DNA of 9,716 bases, taken from the NCBI GenBank assembly GCA_002168015.1, contig NHCX01000071.1, positions 1,148 through 10,863 on the forward strand, written 5' to 3'. Shown piece after piece: positions 7,880 to 9,716 of the stretch. Under the pieces are notes generated by a model, which searched no databases, was not told the origin of the DNA, and worked only from the letters and a program-made list of their open reading frames with translations. This DNA is from Verrucomicrobia bacterium TMED44 (lineage in GTDB: Bacteria; Verrucomicrobiota; Verrucomicrobiia; Opitutales; Seribacteraceae). The translations under genes were made by a program, and so were the position numbers. Positions within the stretch are counted from its first letter, which is position 1, and each line of letters starts with the position of its first letter.

Positions 7880-8782
7880 TTAAAAATAGTTCTGGATGGA
7901 AGTAGCTAATCTCTTTGCACTATGAAGAGATTTACTTTCCTTCGAAACATAACAAGAAATTTTAGAATCTTTATGTTTTAATCTTAAATATAAATTTTCT
8001 TCGTTAAGAAAATGGTCGTATCCAACCAGAAAATCAGGGAAGTATTGGCTAGCATTACTTTTGGCAATAATAGAAATAGTTTCATTCACGCTCTTTAACT
8101 TCTTAAAGTTAATCTCAATTTGGACTCCTTCACGGGTGGAAAAGTCTCTAATTGCTGGGGTGAAGTCATTTTGTATTTTTGGGTTCGCATAAATTGATAT
8201 TGCGGGTGTTCGTTGCCAGGGATCCCCAGAAAGAGAATTATAACCATCTTTTTCTAAAAACGATTGGCCTCTATCAGGTGCCGAAAGGAAACGGGCCAAG
8301 GCTAATGCATGCGAGGGCTTAGGTACATTTTTCCCAACCAGACACAATATCGGGCAAGGAGCAGGATCTTCACTAGAAGATATTCGTGGATCAGAATTTA
8401 TACTTCCAACCGTAAGTTTTTCCAGAAAGTTTCTCGATATTGAGTTCTTTATAGCTTCATCACTGGTTGCCTTAACCAACAGTATCTTTGTCGAAGCATT
8501 ACTTTCAGTAAGTAAAAAAGTAGAAATTTCTTTTTCCGTCAAGAAGGCAACATTTGAGCCAATCCCACATTCTTTATAAAAAGATTTTATAATGCTACTC
8601 ATCACTTGTTTCATTTCAATTTCACAAATGATCTCTAAGGCATTTGAATTTTTTCCAGACGGGGAAATAGAAAGCTTGTCCCAAACAACAAGCATTGAAG
8701 CTAAGACAAACATAGACAGTAAGGACAAAGTAACTCCAGTGTACTTTGGTGTCTTAAAAACTTTACTGAAATCCTGATTCAT
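7880..8782 (-). CDS. Membrane-anchored degenerate tandem solute-binding (ModA-like) protein
   Basis: A 300-residue protein with one N-terminal transmembrane helix (about 16-34) and a periplasmic remainder. The sequence shows two diverged copies of a type-2 binding-protein N-lobe. Copy one (47-103) reads LEIICE through SFYKECGI to a SNAS segment (94-97). Copy two (194-253) reads ISIYAN through DFSTREGV to a second SNAS (242-245) and DFLVGYD. The link is typical of tandem molybdate-binding-like proteins of PVC bacteria: ALARFLSAPDRGQSFLEKDGY (161-181), then GDPWQRTPAI. The first domain has only about 140 residues against roughly 230 usual, so most of the second lobe is missing, and the Gly/Ser-rich ligand motifs are gone. 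Ligand binding in the classical way is doubtful. ATG at 8782 is preferred; a TTG three codons upstream (8791) is possible. No permease or ATPase gene is nearby. Confidence 0.75.
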   Translation of the reverse strand: MNQDFSKVFKTPKYTGVTLSLLSMFVLASMLVVWDKLSISPSGKNSNALEIICEIEMKQVMSSIIKSFYKECGIGSNVAFLTEKEISTFLLTESNASTKILLVKATSDEAIKNSISRNFLEKLTVGSINSDPRISSSEDPAPCPILCLVGKNVPKPSHALALARFLSAPDRGQSFLEKDGYNSLSGDPWQRTPAISIYANPKIQNDFTPAIRDFSTREGVQIEINFKKLKSVNETISIIAKSNASQYFPDFLVGYDHFLNEENLYLRLKHKDSKISCYVSKESKSLHSAKRLATSIQNYF

Positions 8783-8801
8783 AGGAATCAATCAATATTG
8801 G

Positions 8802-8829
8802 TTAATGCTTGGGCAACACAAAGCATTAA
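8802..8829. repeat. Perfect 9-bp inverted repeat between two operon genes
   Basis: TTAATGCTT (8802-8810) and AAGCATTAA (8821-8829) flank a ten-base loop. In the minus-strand transcript the hairpin begins one base after the stop of the putative-Ig gene and ends about 20 bases before the next start. There is no T-run after it in that direction, so it is not a classical terminator. It could be an RNA processing or stability element, or a partial attenuator. Confidence 0.5.
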
Positions 8830-8830
8830 A

Positions 8831-9619
8831 TCATTCTAGCTTGTTTTCTTGGGAATAATCCCAAAACCTGTGAGTTGTTGAATTATCAAGGTGGTACAAC
8901 CAACCATTCGGAGAATGTCTGTACAGAAAGGGGTACAAATTTTTGGAGGTGTAGATCCAGCCGAGATCATGGTCATAAAACCAGAATGTGTCTGCTGTAC
9001 TGGACTGAGCATAAAGCCATCCAATTTGAGAATGGAAAATCCAATTTCCATCTTTAGGAAAATATATTGTACCCAACCATGAATTTTGCCATCTATCAGT
9101 CAGTATCTTGAGATCAGAAAATTTGTCGAGAAGTGGATTCTCGATTTCTGATGACTCTGTATCCTTGTTTACTGTTAAATTAAGAGTGTGAACTGGAGTT
9201 TTTGAGCCCCGTAAATTTGCATACCGATAGCCCACGATCTGTATTTCATACTGGCCGGGTTGTGCAATTGATCCAGTAATCGAGCCATTACCGCTACCAT
9301 CTGAAAAATTTAGTCCATCAGGGACACCTGTTACAGAAAAACTTTGTGCAGTCCATCGGCCCGTATAAAAATTGTAAGTTAAATCTTCTCCCGTCTTAAT
9401 GGTAATATTGGTTCCTTGGGGTGATTTAACTTCCGTAGTCGCTCCAGACAAGGCATGTGTTGCGATCATACCGCTTGCGGCTGGGATCCAGGCATGTATT
9501 GATTTAACGAAGTTGGGAACAGGCTTTAAGAGCAAGGTCGAAAACTTGATAATCTTAGGCGCGAGAGAACGGGTTTGAAAAAGTATAATTACTGAAAAAA
9601 AAAGGCGTATATTTTTCAT
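8831..9619 (-). CDS. Secreted putative-Ig protein with aromatic-repeat C-terminal tail
   Basis: A 262-residue exported protein. The start is ATG 9619, one base after the stop of the upstream gene; it gives a signal peptide (MKNIRLFFSVIILF, cleavage near SLA at 20). The longer start at 9697 only reads the upstream gene's Gly-codon tract in the wrong frame. Residues 20-65 form an unrecognised, possibly helical segment ending HALSGATT. Residues 95-132 match a putative-Ig (He_PIG-like) module: GVPDGLNFSDGSG, then GSITGSIAQPGQYEIQIVGY. After a Ser/Glu-rich linker (about 150-165), residues 176-255 are dense in Trp and Tyr, with repeated units such as NWIFHSQIGWLYA, FWFYDHDLGWIYTS and NGWLYHL. Similar tails end many secreted proteins of marine Verrucomicrobiota, as far as I recall, but no function is assigned. 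A cell-surface or structural role is a guess. Confidence 0.75.
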   Translation of the reverse strand: MKNIRLFFSVIILFQTRSLAPKIIKFSTLLLKPVPNFVKSIHAWIPAASGMIATHALSGATTEVKSPQGTNITIKTGEDLTYNFYTGRWTAQSFSVTGVPDGLNFSDGSGNGSITGSIAQPGQYEIQIVGYRYANLRGSKTPVHTLNLTVNKDTESSEIENPLLDKFSDLKILTDRWQNSWLGTIYFPKDGNWIFHSQIGWLYAQSSTADTFWFYDHDLGWIYTSKNLYPFLYRHSPNGWLYHLDNSTTHRFWDYSQENKLE

Positions 9620-9620
9620 A

Positions 9621-9716
9621 TTAATTGCACCCGCACCCACCACCACCTGCTCCTCTTCCTCCCCTTGAAGCTTCACGGGAAAAGTAAGCGTGTTCATTCA
9701 TTTTCAGGGAAAGTGT
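9621..9716 (-). CDS. C-terminus of a DUF4266-type protein (partial, runs off right edge)
   Basis: Read leftward from the edge, the frame gives TLSLKMNEHAYFSREAS followed by RGGRGAGGGGCGCN and TAA (9623-9621): 31 codons with no stop. The EHxYFSxEAS segment plus a GGGGCGCN end is, from memory, the hallmark of DUF4266, a family of small (about 70-residue) probable lipoproteins. The two Cys in the tail could bind metal or take part in redox chemistry. DUF4266 genes usually lie beside DUF3570, thioredoxin-like and ApbE (FAD:protein FMN transferase) genes, which would lie beyond the right edge here. The next gene starts one base after this stop, so the two are very probably co-transcribed and coupled. 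The N-terminus and any signal peptide are outside the window. Confidence 0.82.
   Translation of the reverse strand, partial: TLSLKMNEHAYFSREASRGGRGAGGGGCGCN

Noticed and set aside
8783..8791. TTG start for the binding-protein-like gene
   Set aside because: An ATG lies three codons downstream and the three extra residues add nothing; the TTG cannot be excluded but is less likely.
8802..8829. Intrinsic transcription terminator
   Set aside because: The stem is AT-rich and no T-run follows it in the direction of the operon.
8836..9082. Overlapping short frames opposite or within the aromatic tail of the putative-Ig gene
   Set aside because: They are shadows of the real reading frame, with no signal peptide, motif or start context of their own.
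9620..9697. N-terminal extension of the putative-Ig protein from ATG 9697 (288 residues)
   Set aside because: The extension reads the Gly/Cys-coding end of the upstream DUF4266-type gene in another frame, gives an odd EEEEQVVV stretch, and hides the signal peptide that begins at ATG 9619.
1..9716. Mobile elements, CRISPR arrays, tRNA or rRNA genes, defence systems
   Set aside because: No transposase, integrase, regularly spaced repeats, cloverleaf-like sequence or known defence domain was seen on either strand.

Overview
The window looks like a chromosome segment of a Gram-negative bacterium of the PVC superphylum, most likely a marine Verrucomicrobiota of the Opitutales/Puniceicoccales kind. 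This rests on gene families recognised from memory, not on a search. They are a Tat-exported Gfo/Idh/MocA oxidoreductase, a response regulator with a decayed HD-GYP output, a translationally coupled HtrA and HtrA-like pseudoprotease pair, a ModA-like tandem binding-protein family, and a putative-Ig protein with a Trp/Tyr-rich tail. The DNA is moderately AT-rich, and most starts lack a convincing Shine-Dalgarno sequence. I see no tRNA, rRNA, insertion sequence, CRISPR array or phage gene.

Layout. Positions 1-298 hold the 3' end of an unrecognised plus-strand gene. Converging on it is a minus-strand Gfo/Idh/MocA oxidoreductase (312-1592). A 236-base divergent intergenic region (1593-1828) contains a possible sigma-70-type promoter and an imperfect inverted repeat. 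A plus-strand run follows: response regulator (1829-2977), membrane histidine kinase (3000-4655) and an exported SUMF1/FGE-fold protein (4669-5862). Spacing is 22 and 13 bases, so they are probably one transcription unit: a two-component pair with an exported partner.

That run meets, with one base between the stop codons, a long minus-strand run that enters from the right edge. In transcription order it contains: the last 31 codons of a DUF4266-type Gly/Cys-tailed protein (9621-9716); a secreted putative-Ig protein with an aromatic-repeat tail (8831-9619); a membrane-anchored, shortened relative of tandem molybdate-binding proteins (7880-8782); an intact HtrA-type trypsin-fold protease with PDZ (6853-7827); and a catalytically dead relative with its PDZ inside the second barrel (5864-6856), overlapping its partner by four bases. 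All appear to be envelope or periplasmic proteins.

The most noteworthy points are the DUF4266 tail at the right edge, which shows that the longer start for the next gene is wrong; the decayed binding protein; the active/dead protease pair; and the unassigned aromatic tail. DUF4266 genes usually sit with ApbE flavin transferase, thioredoxin-like and DUF3570 genes. The cluster may therefore continue, beyond the right edge, into an extracytoplasmic flavin/redox locus; this is inference.
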